A stretch of DNA of 64,000 bases from Plutella xylostella (lineage: Eukaryota > Arthropoda > Insecta > Lepidoptera > Plutellidae). Numbering within the stretch: position 1 is the stretch's first letter; each line of letters begins with the position of its first letter. Positions 15,201-21,070 of this stretch are shown piece by piece. The position numbers were made by a program, and so were the translations under genes. The notes beneath the pieces were generated by a model. That model saw only the letters and a program-made list of their open reading frames with translations. It did no database searches and was not told the DNA's origin. The stretch is taken from positions 6,329,001 to 6,393,000 of the forward strand of contig NC_064008.1 of assembly GCF_932276165.1 (NCBI RefSeq), in the 5' to 3' direction.

Positions 15201-18200
15201 CTTCCCATCCTTCAGCCAAGAGAAGTAGATCGGGGGGTCCCCGCTGACGATGTTGCACGTGATCTGCACAATCTGTCCCTCCTTCAGCCCAGTCCCGACC
15301 CTCAGTTCATCCAGTTCTGGCGCTTCCACTACTTGAATTTCAAATGATCTGAAAACAGCGGTTGTATAAAGGAACGATAACATTTGATCTCATTCGCGGG
15401 AGGTCGGTTTTTGTTTTTTAGTGAGTTTTTTGGGATGATTGGTGCTTTTTGGAGTGGAGTCGCTGTGTTTAAGAACGAAAAAGCTTAGATAAATAATATA
15501 CGGACAAGATGGTGTACCAATGAAAAGTCACGAATCTTGTTACCGGGTCAATTGGAAATAAGAGCTTAAATTAATAAAAAATAAGGTAATGGTAGAAGTG
15601 GAGTGTTCTTTGTCCAGATGTTTCTCTAAATACCTTGTTGAAATTATATTGTTTCCATAATAAGGGAATAGAAATATGCATAATAACGCATTGTTTCATA
15701 CCTTCTAGCCATTTCTCCCGAAGGACTGAACACAATACAAGTGTACGTTGCCCCATTTTCTTCCTTCAAAACCCTAGGTATATTCAGCACTCCTTCTTCA
15801 TCATTGTTGTCATAAACTTGACGTTTCCTTCGTTTTCTTCTGGTGGTTTTGTAGGTTTTTATACCTTGTTTCGATAGTCTTTTGTAGCGAGTGTGTTGCG
15901 GTAAGTTTGAGCTGACGATTCTTTTGCCCTTGTGCTCCCATTCTAGTTTGCTGAAAAGCGGGATTAATGTAATTATGACTTTAAACTGTACAGCTATTGT
16001 ATAATGTTACAGTGGTTCTATACATATAGGGACCCTATCGCAAAGCCAAATAGAAGTAATTAGTGTCATTTTTTACATTTTGAATATGGAATCATTGGCA
16101 AATCAACTTCGCGATAAGTAGTTACAAAGATCTCTAAATACCACTCGAGATTGGAGAAGATGCCAAAATTTATTAATTACAAAATATTGCAGTGTAAAAT
16201 AATTATAGGTACTGTTACAAATTTAAACAGCTATCATATATTTAGCTTCGTAAAAACATAATGGAACCTGAAATATAGCCAACTACTTTAACTTAAATTT
16301 AAATGTAGCGATAAGTATTTACGAGTATGTTACCTGATTGGGTATCCGTAATATGGACATCTAAGTTTCAAAGGATCACCACTTTGCACCTTTATGGGAG
16401 GAATATTTCTTATGTAGGGAGGACCTGTAAAAAATACATAGTATTTACAAAATTATAAACACAACACACAACTAATAATATTATTATATGGACTGGGAAA
16501 ACCAGTAGGGTCCTAAAATGTCAGACAGGGCTACACACACTACACAGGTTCGTTATCGATATCGATAAACTCGTTTAATGATCGTATGATGCGTTCCACC
16601 AATCCAAGCTCCGTATTTATGGTCAATCGCCGTATAGTGACATGTATCTACATCGATAACGAACCCGTGTAGCGGCGGCAGAAGAACATTACGGTCTAAT
16701 GATAATGACAATAATGAAGAAACATACCATAAACATCAATCCTCGCCGCGTGGGCCACTACACCCTCGCCTTCCATCGCGGTACAGGAGTACAGGCCTCC
16801 GTCCTCCACCCTCACTCGAGTGATGTTGAGGTGAGCCATCACACCGACACCTGAAGGTGACATCATTTGGCCTAGAGTGTACCTGGAATATGAGATTTAA
16901 ACTTAGTTATACACACCGTAGTAGGTACTATTAATCCGGCTTTTTGACGTTCGTTAATATCTGCGGCCGCGGCACGAGTCTTTTATCGACTAAACTCTTT
17001 TAATGCGGGTTTCTCCAATTACAAAATAAATACAAAGATAAACCAGTGCGTCCTACTCCTAACCATAGTTAAATGCAAATCGTCGACTGGTTCACCGGTT
17101 AAAAGTAAGCATCCACCTTTTGGCATCGAGCGCAACGGATGCATCGCATTCAGTATTATTTGTATACTCCATACGTTTATGAAAATCCGTTTAGTCCGAT
17201 ATGTACGATAGGTGAACGCTTACCTTTAAATTCACTCAGCGGGCAATGGAAAAGCTTGACTTGGGGTGCCTCTGACGGATCGCATCAGAAATGAGTAAAT
17301 TCATCAGACAACATGCCACGATTGTATTTTATAAGAGAAAATCAACAAAAGCAAAATCTTTTCATAACAACATTGGTTTGATTCACTTACAATATCGGAG
17401 AAGTTCTGTTTCGATTACGTAAATTGATTTAACAATCAGCTTTTGTTTACGAATTGTAAATATTTACAATAGAATTTAATCATAAATTTCAATATTGTAG
17501 TTCGTTTAATGGTTAGTTCATCTCTCTTTATTAACTGAGTTTAAAAAAAGGAGGAGCTTCGCTCAATTAAGTTATCTACTACGCCAGTTATAATTTAATT
17601 TAGATGATTCTTTAAAGGGTTTACACACGCACACATTTATAGGTATAGTATACCTAAGTAATTTCAAAGGTAGTTGAATTCTTTTTTATATGTATTTATT
17701 GATGCAGATTTTTCATGTGGTGATAAACATAATCTTAACTATTTTCATGTATTTTCCTCACAAAAATTCATACAATACACAGATGACGTCATAGTAATTC
17801 ATAGAATTTCCTTTCCTGGTTATTTTTTCTTTCTGCCACTCACCTTTGATCTGTATTCGAAGAGATGGCCACTCCGTCCCTCTCCCACACAAACCGCGGC
17901 GGTCGATCGGCAGTAGACGTGCATTGCAAACTTATCTGTAATGAAACAGTTTTACAGTACATAATCACTCTACACCATTAGGTATTATTTGTATAGAAAT
18001 TGACGCAAGTGCGTACACTTCATCGGCATTGCCGACGCCATTTCTACATACATCTATGGTAATCGTTTGGTGCGATACGTAGGAGCAGAGAAACCTGACC
18101 CCCCTCAGAAGCATTGTTACTATGAGAGGGGGGTCAGTTTTCTCTGCACCTGACCGTGCAATAGGTGTACACTTACCTTTAGTTTTCACTGCTAGAACAG

Positions 18201-18554
18201 TAGCAAAAGCTTCTAATATGCCCTCCAATAATTATCTGTCTTTCACTTTATGATTTAGGTATTTATTACTAGGCAAGGCCAGTGTTACATTAGAAAAGTG
18301 TACCAAACTGAATGAGTGTGACACAGAACCTTGAAACTTGGCGTCCTATACCCTGTAGTGTGTTGACATAGGTTTATGATGATGATGATGAATAGAAATA
18401 ACAACTTACATCTTCACCAGGAGACACCAACTTCTCGTTGAAGTGTTGCGTGATAATAAGATTGGACGACGCAGCGTTTCTTTTATGACGATTGTTGTAG
18501 GTGAAGGTGTTTTTCTGTGTTTTTCTCTTTTCAAACTTGATAAACGATGCTGAC
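114..18554 (-). CDS. Dscam-family Ig/FN3 cell-adhesion receptor, partial multi-exon gene
   Basis: Twenty-five minus-strand exons, listed separately below, encode about 1,250 residues in the Dscam order Ig5-Ig9, FN1-FN4, Ig10, FN5-FN6. Every exon has a GT donor and AG acceptor and every phase joins to the next, so this is one transcript. Ig exons show the paired cysteines and the D/H-x-G-x-Y-x-C signature; FN3 exons show the usual Trp and Tyr. Dscam proteins are single-pass homophilic adhesion and guidance receptors of neurons. The GPPYIR-type start of Ig6 and the placing of Ig10 between FN4 and FN5 are diagnostic of the family. The signal peptide and Ig1-Ig4 are not found (expected at higher coordinates), and the membrane and cytoplasmic exons lie beyond base 1. 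The doubled Ig7 exon recalls insect Dscam2, but I cannot settle which paralogue this is. Confidence 0.93.
635..775 (+). mobile_element. SINE, 5'-truncated (type-1 tail)
   Basis: Carries the GGTCTTGG...GTGCCCGTAAAATGG...GTGCAGCAATGCACCTCTG body seen in the full SINE at 24882-25131, without the tRNA-like head. It lies in the intron next to the FN6 exon. Confidence 0.75.
796..956 (-). CDS. Dscam-like exon: FN3 domain 6, first part
   Basis: 161 nt, acceptor AATCCCCAG, donor GTAAGC, exit phase 0. Reads MPIAPTTTEWFWSNATHIYI, then GWDDHGCEIVKWDVEFREFG. The G-C-E/P-I motif is typical of Dscam FN6. Confidence 0.92.
1422..1619 (-). CDS. Dscam-like exon: FN3 domain 5, second part
   Basis: 198 nt, acceptor AAAATTCCAG, donor GTAAGT. 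Contains YNLTWKEANGSWQDTWTNKG and EYTLDGLKCGTKYSVRMTAS. The L-K-C-G-T-x-Y variant with an extra Cys is typical of Dscam FN5. Confidence 0.93.
1910..2101 (-). CDS. Dscam-like exon: Ig10 end and FN3 domain 5 start
   Basis: 192 nt, acceptor CAATTCCAG, donor GTAAGT. Contains DQSLSGNYTCLAKNLYGSD (second Ig10 cysteine), then LPTPEPPSLRATPHRNAIHL and SWDLP, the FN5 start. Confidence 0.93.
2454..2627 (-). CDS. Dscam-like exon: Ig10 first half
   Basis: 174 nt, acceptor AGTGATAG, donor GTGAGT. Reads AGVASLGGPISVGVGSSLLL, then VCQCVGVPSPRTVWYHKH. An Ig domain placed after FN4 is the Dscam-specific layout. Confidence 0.91.
2707..2953. mobile_element. MITE, CACTCACGGGCAA inverted-repeat family
   Basis: About 245 bp with ends ACACTCACGGGCAA and TTGCCCGAGAGTGT, flanked by TA on both sides, which suggests a Tc1/mariner-type non-autonomous element. 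Related copies or halves are at 9840-10033, 18823-18907, 25434-25820, 29025-29070, 39674-39806, 49120-49140 and 49866-49930. Confidence 0.6.
3174..3358 (-). CDS. Dscam-like exon: FN3 domain 4, second part
   Basis: 185 nt, acceptor AATTTCCAG, donor GTAAGG. Contains LTFELKGLSEGRQYEVCVSA and STQAGEGPPTAQ, standard FN3 end strands, then the linker to Ig10. Confidence 0.92.
3525..3665. mobile_element. MITE, GTTCGTTATCGA inverted-repeat family (copy 1)
   Basis: About 140 bp. Begins GGGTTCGTTATCGACGCCGA and ends with TTACGTCGATAATAAACGCG, a degraded inverse of the start. Better copies are at 16544-16672 and 19500-19640. Confidence 0.5.
3764..3893 (-). CDS. Dscam-like exon: FN3 domain 4, first part
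   Basis: 130 nt, donor GTATGT. The acceptor AATCTCAG was chosen over a later CCAG because it yields the family-typical IPGPPSAIKVLV. Then SSSLLVSWRKPDQANGEITH with the FN3 Trp and P-x-x-x-N-G-x-I. Confidence 0.91.
4108..4330 (-). repeat. C-terminal tail of a LINE polyprotein in a Dscam intron
   Basis: In the intron between the FN3-3 and FN3-4 exons. The minus strand reads NRTVGTNLCDCGTAQTIEHL, then LSCPLCPSTC, ending in a stop at 4108. The C-x-C-G...H-L-L-x-C-P arrangement is the cysteine/histidine tail found at the C-terminus of many insect non-LTR retrotransposon proteins. It is a 5'-truncated fragment with one frame change. Confidence 0.65.
4416..4568 (-). CDS. Dscam-like exon: FN3 domain 3, second part
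   Basis: 153 nt, acceptor CCACTTCCAG, donor GTAAGT. In the spliced frame it reads DGPWVNISSPHTELYLQGL, then MKYTNYTVKVAGFSNFGHG: the L-x-x-x-T-x-Y core and G-x-G-P of FN3. The longest unspliced frame through the exon is a different one and does not encode the domain. Confidence 0.92.
4926..5054 (-). CDS. Dscam-like exon: FN3 domain 3, first part
   Basis: 129 nt, acceptor TTTGCAG, donor GTGGGT. Reads APEVAPSSVECRGVSSSSL, then RVAWQPIIAQG. The donor at GAAG/GTGGGT was preferred over one four bases later because only it leaves the single G needed for the next exon. Confidence 0.9.
5247..5329 (-). CDS. Dscam-like exon: FN3 domain 2, end
   Basis: 83 nt, acceptor ATTTTTCAG, donor GTGATT. Encodes RYAVSVSAFNLAGNGPYSLP, the final strands with the conserved Tyr and N-x-x-G-x-G-P, then the exit PVYQTTREG. 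Confidence 0.92.
5426..5516 (-). CDS. Dscam-like exon: FN3 domain 2, middle
   Basis: 91 nt, acceptor TATTTTTCAG, donor GTAAGG. Encodes GIDEAQAKIVKVMIRKGKQE, then TIISNLLKNM. The T-x-I-x-x-L-x-x-N pattern stands where FN3 usually has its pre-Tyr loop, and the tyrosine follows in the next exon. Confidence 0.87.
5902..6054 (-). CDS. Dscam-like exon: FN3 domain 2, first part (GC-rich)
   Basis: 153 nt, acceptor ACCTGCCAG, donor GTAAGG. Reads APSSPPLAVRALQTDAAGEL, then AVSWLPPPRGARHGPLLGFH. The exon is far more GC-rich than its surroundings. Confidence 0.92.
6516..6655 (-). CDS. Dscam-like exon: FN3 domain 1, second part
   Basis: 140 nt, acceptor GATTTTCAG, donor GTAATC. Contains IELRDLQPATEYRARVASGN, the L-x-P-x-T-x-Y core of FN3 domains, and ends LLFTSQQE. 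Confidence 0.92.
7009..7174 (-). CDS. Dscam-like exon: FN3 domain 1, first part
   Basis: 166 nt, acceptor CTTCTCAG, donor GTTTGT (weaker than its neighbours). Reads EPPTPPLDLQVDSLSSRTV, then KLSWRD with the FN3 tryptophan, and YYSLQYGPNDF. The proline-rich start marks the Ig9-to-FN1 boundary. Confidence 0.91.
7545..7693 (-). CDS. Dscam-like exon: Ig9 second half
   Basis: 149 nt, acceptor TTTTCAG, donor GTAAGA. Contains LISINYVETRDGGHYECRAS, the second cysteine in D-G-G-x-Y-x-C, then NPFGMSVHTIHLSIL into the Ig9-FN1 junction. Confidence 0.93.
7938..8082 (-). CDS. Dscam-like exon: Ig9 first half
   Basis: 145 nt, acceptor CTGTCTAG, donor GTATGT. Encodes KPVHFESSATNLTTKVGL, then VVLSCQPLGDSPIRVKWSLD: first Ig9 cysteine, G-D-x-P and core Trp. 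Confidence 0.92.
9244..9420 (-). CDS. Dscam-like exon: Ig8 second half
   Basis: 177 nt, acceptor ATATTCCAG, donor GTAAGT. Contains MSNGTLIIEVVTLTDEGMY followed by ACNVENGVGEAL; second Ig8 cysteine present. Confidence 0.93.
9557..9699. mobile_element. Harbinger-like MITE
   Basis: Inverted ends GGCCCGGTTTTTTGA and TCAAAAAACTGGCCC, flanked on both sides by TAA. A three-base TWA-type target duplication with such ends fits the PIF/Harbinger group. It lies in the intron between the Ig8 exons. Confidence 0.6.
9840..10033. mobile_element. MITE copy, CACTCACG family
   Basis: Degraded copy: AAAGTTCCACTAACA at the left, TTTCATTGCTCATTCGTGAG at the right. Confidence 0.4.
10982..11101 (-). CDS. Dscam-like exon: Ig8 first half
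   Basis: 120 nt, acceptor TTTTTTCACAG, donor GTAAGT. Reads VAPKWVEEPKNTSLLLGQ, then VVYCNANGYPTPQIHWMKRD: the A-P-K-W entry, first cysteine, G-Y-P-T-P and core Trp typical of Dscam Ig8. Confidence 0.93.
11407..11556. mobile_element. MITE, TGCCAATTTCTCCATAGTC family (copy 1)
   Basis: About 150 bp with inverted ends GCCAATTTCTCCATAGTCGG and GACTATGGAGAAATTGGGGC and a conserved centre with GACACATCTGTCAAGA. Other copies: 14871-14999 (variant), 25606-25754, 43001-43146, 54330-54475 and a half copy at 58984-59052. It lies in a Dscam intron. Confidence 0.75.
11824..11927 (-). pseudogene. Truncated copy of the Ig7 second-half exon
   Basis: Near-identical to the 12393-12528 exon and its downstream intron start. 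Two internal deletions remove the Y-T-C cysteine segment and the following coding part, and the 5' end is missing. The donor GTGAGT is kept, but no in-frame Ig fold can be made. Read as a dead exon duplicate. Confidence 0.8.
11950..12064. repeat. Degraded copy of the GTTGCAAAA palindromic repeat
   Basis: Contains CCTACATGTAGCATG, AAGCCCGAAAATGAAATCAG and GTAGGTTTCGGCTTAGTATA, matching arms of the long hairpin at 53128-53356 with the centre collapsed. Confidence 0.5.
12115..12243. mobile_element. MITE, ACAGACCGGCC family (copy 1)
   Basis: Inverted ends ACAGACCGGCCCAACGAA and TTCGTTGGCCTGGTCTGT. The centre includes TGTATGATAAATATCCATCG. A second copy is at 42019-42160. Confidence 0.65.
12393..12528 (-). 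CDS. Dscam-like exon: Ig7 second half
   Basis: 136 nt, acceptor AACCCCTCAG, donor GTGAGT. Reads VTERSADLFSVLIIKRVS, then CGQYTCVATNHVGKV. The second Ig7 cysteine is present. There is an extra cysteine just before G-x-Y-x-C, where insect relatives often have Ala or Ser. It joins in frame to either copy of the first-half exon. Broken partial copies lie on both sides. Confidence 0.93.
12550..12600 (-). repeat. Fragment duplicating the 5' edge of the Ig7 second-half exon
   Basis: About 50 bases resemble the acceptor and first 25-30 coding bases of the neighbouring exon, including the CCCCTCAG-type acceptor, with several substitutions. It directly abuts the true exon's upstream intron. Too short to encode a domain half. 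Confidence 0.6.
12690..12838 (-). repeat. LINE 3'-end-type repeat (copy 1)
   Basis: About 140 bp shared with 38292-38440, including ACACATATGTACAAAAATGG, CTTATCGCTTAAAGC and AACCTTAGGGTGGAAGGATA. The start resembles the TTCTTTATTTG 3' ends of insect LINEs read in reverse. Confidence 0.5.
13222..13330. repeat. Repeat with GTGTTGCAAAAAGGGTA end (copy 1)
   Basis: Shares the block AGCCGAAAGGGGGTGACTC, GTCATTTTGA and CAACTTTTGTT with 63173-63275. The end resembles the GTTGCAAAA hairpin family, so these may be half-elements. Confidence 0.45.
14664..14835 (-). CDS. Dscam-like alternative exon 7A: Ig7 first half, second copy
   Basis: Encodes the same 51 residues as exon 7B (VVEAPELDEL to IPANLK), with seven base differences, all synonymous. 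The donor GTAGGT is good. Five bases present near the start of 7B are missing here, so the acceptor equivalent to 7B's (exon start 14827) gives a frameshift and early stop. An AG eight bases further upstream (exon start 14835, 172 nt) restores the frame and reads RDSDHLK before VVEAP. The pyrimidine tract is poor. It could be a functional alternative exon, a frame-breaking regulatory exon, or a recently lost copy; silent-only divergence favours function. Confidence 0.62.
14871..14999. mobile_element. MITE, variant of the CCATAGTC family, between the two Ig7 exons
   Basis: Inverted ends TGCCCCAGTTTCACCATAGT and TATGGTGAAACTGGGGC, with the family centre ACAGATGTGTCAAAAGTCAA. It sits in the short intron between exons 7B and 7A and would form a hairpin in the pre-mRNA. 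Confidence 0.65.
15180..15348 (-). CDS. Dscam-like alternative exon 7B: Ig7 first half
   Basis: 169 nt, acceptor CTGTTTTCAG preceded by pyrimidines, donor GTATGA. Entry needs two carried bases and exit is phase 0. Reads SFEIQVVEAPELDEL, then IVQITCNIVSGDPP and FSWLKDGKKIPANLK: first Ig7 cysteine, G-D-P-P and core Trp. It joins in frame to VTERSADLFSV of the 12393-12528 exon. A near copy lies about 345 bases downstream. Because the length is not a multiple of three, skipping it would break the frame unless the copy replaces it. Confidence 0.92.
15702..15950 (-). CDS. Dscam-like exon: Ig6 second half with basic insertion
   Basis: 249 nt, acceptor CTTTTCAG, donor GTATGA. Begins KLEWEHKGKRI (core Trp) and ends with GATYTCIVFSPSG (second cysteine). 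It is about 30 residues longer than the usual Dscam segment. The extra part holds TTRRKRRKRQV followed by an acidic DNNDEE, placed between the middle strands of the fold. No internal intron of workable size removes it. Confidence 0.9.
16334..16424 (-). CDS. Dscam-like exon: Ig6 first half
   Basis: 91 nt, acceptor TTTTACAG, donor GTAACA. Reads GPPYIRNIPPIKVQSGD, then LKLRCPYYGYPI. The G-x-PYIR start and the C-P-x-x-GYPI first-cysteine context are hallmarks of Dscam Ig6. Confidence 0.94.
16544..16672. mobile_element. MITE, GTTCGTTATCGA family (copy 2)
   Basis: Inverted ends ACAGGTTCGTTATCGATATC and ATCGATAACGAACCCGTGT, with an internal TCGATAAACTCGTTTAATG. Lies in a Dscam intron. Confidence 0.65.
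16728..16882 (-). CDS. Dscam-like exon: Ig5 second half
   Basis: 155 nt, acceptor ATTCCAG, donor GTATGT. Starts YTLGQMMSPSG and contains DGGLYSCTA, the second Ig5 cysteine in its standard setting, then ends AARIDVY before the Ig5-Ig6 junction. Confidence 0.93.
17104..17227. mobile_element. MITE, GTAAGCRTCCACCTTT family (copy 1)
   Basis: Left end GTAAGCATCCACCTTTTGGC, right end GTGAACGCTTACCTTTAA. Shares CGCAACGGATGCATC with 27761-27926. Related: 17976-18178 and 24730-24845. Confidence 0.55.
17844..17935 (-). CDS. Dscam-like exon: Ig5, first cysteine and core Trp
   Basis: 92 nt, acceptor TTCATTACAG, donor GTGAGT. Encodes ISLQCTSTADRPPRFVWERD: the first Ig5 cysteine and the core tryptophan. 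It ends with AG and joins to GTACACT in the next exon to give the Y-T-L-G-Q motif typical of Dscam Ig5. Confidence 0.92.
17976..18178. mobile_element. MITE (GTAAGC family) carrying a nested hairpin
   Basis: A family body with CTTCATCGGCATTGCCGACG is interrupted by a palindrome: GGAGCAGAGAAACCTGACCC at the left and GGGTCAGTTTTCTCTGCACC at the right (18088-18152). The same hairpin occurs at 28054-28133. Confidence 0.45.
18410..18554 (-). CDS. Dscam-like exon: start of Ig5
   Basis: 145 nt, acceptor TTTCACAG, donor GATGTAAGT, exit phase 0. The end reads SNLIITQHFNEKLVSPGED, which leads directly into ISLQC of the next exon, the first Ig5 cysteine. About 30 residues before this are an unusual Lys/Arg-rich stretch (FEKRKTQKN, then NRHKRN) with no counterpart in the Dscam linkers I know. 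Confidence 0.82.
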
Positions 18555-18594
18555 CTGTGAAAGAATGCTAAGTTATTAAAATCTTGAACATAAA

Positions 18595-18762
18595 GGATGT
18601 TGCAAAACGGATATACTAAGCTGAAAGCTACATGTGTAGCATGATAAATATCTAAAAAATATATATGTTCTGTTTTCGATTTTGATAATCTGATTTCATT
18701 TTTTGGCTTAGATACATCATGCTGCACATGTAAGTTTCGGCTAAGTAGCCTTTTGCAACACC
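18595..18762. mobile_element. GTTGCAAAA palindromic MITE (copy)
   Basis: Left GGATGTTGCAAAACGGATAT, right GCCTTTTGCAACACC, with arms TACATGTGTAGCATG and CATGCTGCACATGTA. A degraded relative of 53128-53356, just upstream of the Ig5 exon. Confidence 0.6.
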
Positions 18763-18907
18763 ATTACACCCTGTATGTATAAAATAAACACTATGTTTAT
18801 TTATTTCGCGATGATTCAAACTCGCGGGCAATGAAAAAGTTCCATACTCTGACATATTTTTATGCAACGCCAATGGCAGGTGGAACTTTTTCATTGCTCG
18901 TGAGTGT

Positions 18908-20380
18908 AGTTTTGCAAAATGATCACACGACCAACACTTTACAATAATTATGGATCATAATACAATATTAAATGGCAAAATAACTGTTAAAACCTAAACC
19001 AAGTCGGGGTTTTATTTCTACGCGAATCTTTTATACCCTTCTTTTTTAATTTTACTTGCAAATACATCTTTTTTCATTACAGCCACCGCAAAGATTAAAT
19101 AAAGTGACAGCCTAGAAGCGCCACTTTATTTTAATGAAACCCGAGTCACAAGGGAATCTTGGTACTCAACGACATTATTAATGCTACAAATTATACCTGA
19201 CAAAGTGGTTAAGAAAATGAAATTAATTTTACACCCATTTTGTCATTTTGATTGCTTATTTATTTTGTGTTTTGGCAAGATATTATTTGAGTCGTTCAAG
19301 ATATTCTTTAAGTTAAAGTTTTTTAGGCACGCTTGGACGTTGATTGGTCGAGTACATAATACTCTTACGTGGTATGTAGCTCTCTAGAGGTATTATAGCA
19401 TGTCGTTGACAATTTGTTCGACAATAGCTGGACTAGATTTTTTCTCCGTAGTGTAAGGATTTTAATAGCCAGTCTGATTAACGTAAGTTGCTAACTGCCC
19501 CTCTGCACGGGTCTATTATCGAGACGTCGATAAACACGTTTAATGCGCGTACCACTAATCACAGCAGCTTATGACGAATCGCGATATAGTGACGTTTATC
19601 CACGTCGATAACGAACCCATGCAGCGACAGCAGGGTACGCCGGACGTACCCTTGTAAGATACACGTCACACATGCTTGCACAATGGTTTACAATGTGTGC
19701 ATCAACGGTCAATGATATGGAAACCTATGTACAGTAAGCAAATTCTCCATTGTTTCACATTTCTGAAGCAAAACCACCAAAATGTGCAGAGCGTTTCATT
19801 GTATGTCCATTCCATATGGCATAACTTGACTTTAGTACAGTAGAAAATGCTACAATACTACAACTTTTTTAAATTTTAAAAGAAAAACTACACCACTCAT
19901 AAAACATTGATTAATATAAAGGTCAGTTTTGTAAAATCATACCATCTACGGCTTTTCTATGAGGTTCTATGGTTATACTCGAAAAAGTCGGCAACCCATG
20001 GGAGCAAACACTAGGCATGTTAAAACAACATACATACACGGCAAGTTAAATAAAGGCTTTTACTTGACAAGAGCTCCATTCAAGATGCTCTAACCACTTG
20101 AGACAAGTGAGATAGCTACTCCTGACATCCTCCACAGAACAACCCTCGATCACACTCGAACCCAGGAAGCAATATTTTGATACCCCTCCACTATAAAAGT
20201 TGGTCGAAATCTTCGTAAGAAGACTCGTAAACGAGGGGGAAATTTATAGTTTCTGGATTCCCGGTCGGAAACAATGTTGGTATTATGAAGCAAAAGTTAA
20301 TCTAGGTATAGTGGGTGTTTAACGTGATTTTTGAGACATGATACATGGACGTTGTATGTGCGTTAGCGACTGCTGCATTG
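18908..20380. other. Gene-poor stretch
   Basis: Apart from the MITE at 19500-19640 I see no exon, RNA gene or further repeat copy. It would be part of the intron upstream of Ig5. Confidence 0.5.
19500..19640. mobile_element. MITE, GTTCGTTATCGA family (copy 3)
   Basis: Left TGCACGGGTCTATTATCGAG, right ACGTCGATAACGAACCCATG, with an internal ATAAACACGTTTAATGCGCG. Same architecture as 16544-16672. Confidence 0.6.
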
Positions 20381-20383
20381 ATT

Positions 20384-20617
20384 GACGGTCGAATGGCGTA
20401 GTGGTTAGTGACCCTGACTGCTATGCCGAAGGTCCCGGGTTCGATTACCGGCTGGGGCAGATATTTGTTTAAAGACAGATATTTAATAATATGTATCTAT
20501 CTATGTATTTGTGTAGATATATCAACTGTCCGATACACATCACAGGCTCTGCCTAGTTTGGGGTTGGATGGCCGTGGCCGTATGTGAGATGTCCCCACAT
20601 TATTATTATTATTATGT
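20384..20617 (+). mobile_element. tRNA-headed SINE, type-2 tail
   Basis: The head has polymerase III boxes: A-box-like GGCGTAGTGGTTAGTGACCC and B-box GGTTCGATTAC. The body is of the second type: TGTGTAGATATATCAACTGT, GGTTGGATGGCCG and GATGTCCCCACA, ending in an ATT repeat. Shares the head with 24882-25131 but not the tail. Confidence 0.8.
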
Positions 20618-20702
20618 TGTTGTATTTCCATCTCGGGACCATGGTTTCCCGGGCATTGGGAAGGCGTGCATGGGGCTGAAGCCAATATTAATTTTATATT
20701 GA

Positions 20703-21070
20703 GCGGTGACGCTCCGTCGCCGTGTGTCTATTTTATTGTTAAGATTTATATATTATTTTTAGCGACGGAGCGTTATTGCAAATTTTAATTTTTTAATTTT
20801 AATTTAATTTTCTTTATTTGGAAAACAAACAGCTTATACTATTACATATTATAAATTAACATAAGGTTTACACACAAGCCAATAAAGTTTTCACACCTAT
20901 ATTTTTACTAAATACTCAGAACATCACTGAACTGCTTAAGATGCATAAAGTTAAGAAGTTAACAATCAACAATAGGTATAATTAGGTACTTATATAATAA
21001 TTATATAATTAGGTATATTACCCATGTACTATGTATTTATATGATAAGTTACTTACAGACAAATCTACTA
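20703..21070 (-). other. 3' flank of the LINE
   Basis: AT-rich sequence downstream of the LINE stop codon (read on the minus strand). It ends in a T/A-rich run near 20,780-20,820, which could be the LINE poly(A) end. A small hairpin, GACGCTCCGTCGC against GCGACGGAGCG, lies at about 20,708-20,774 and may mark a neighbouring repeat. Confidence 0.4.
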
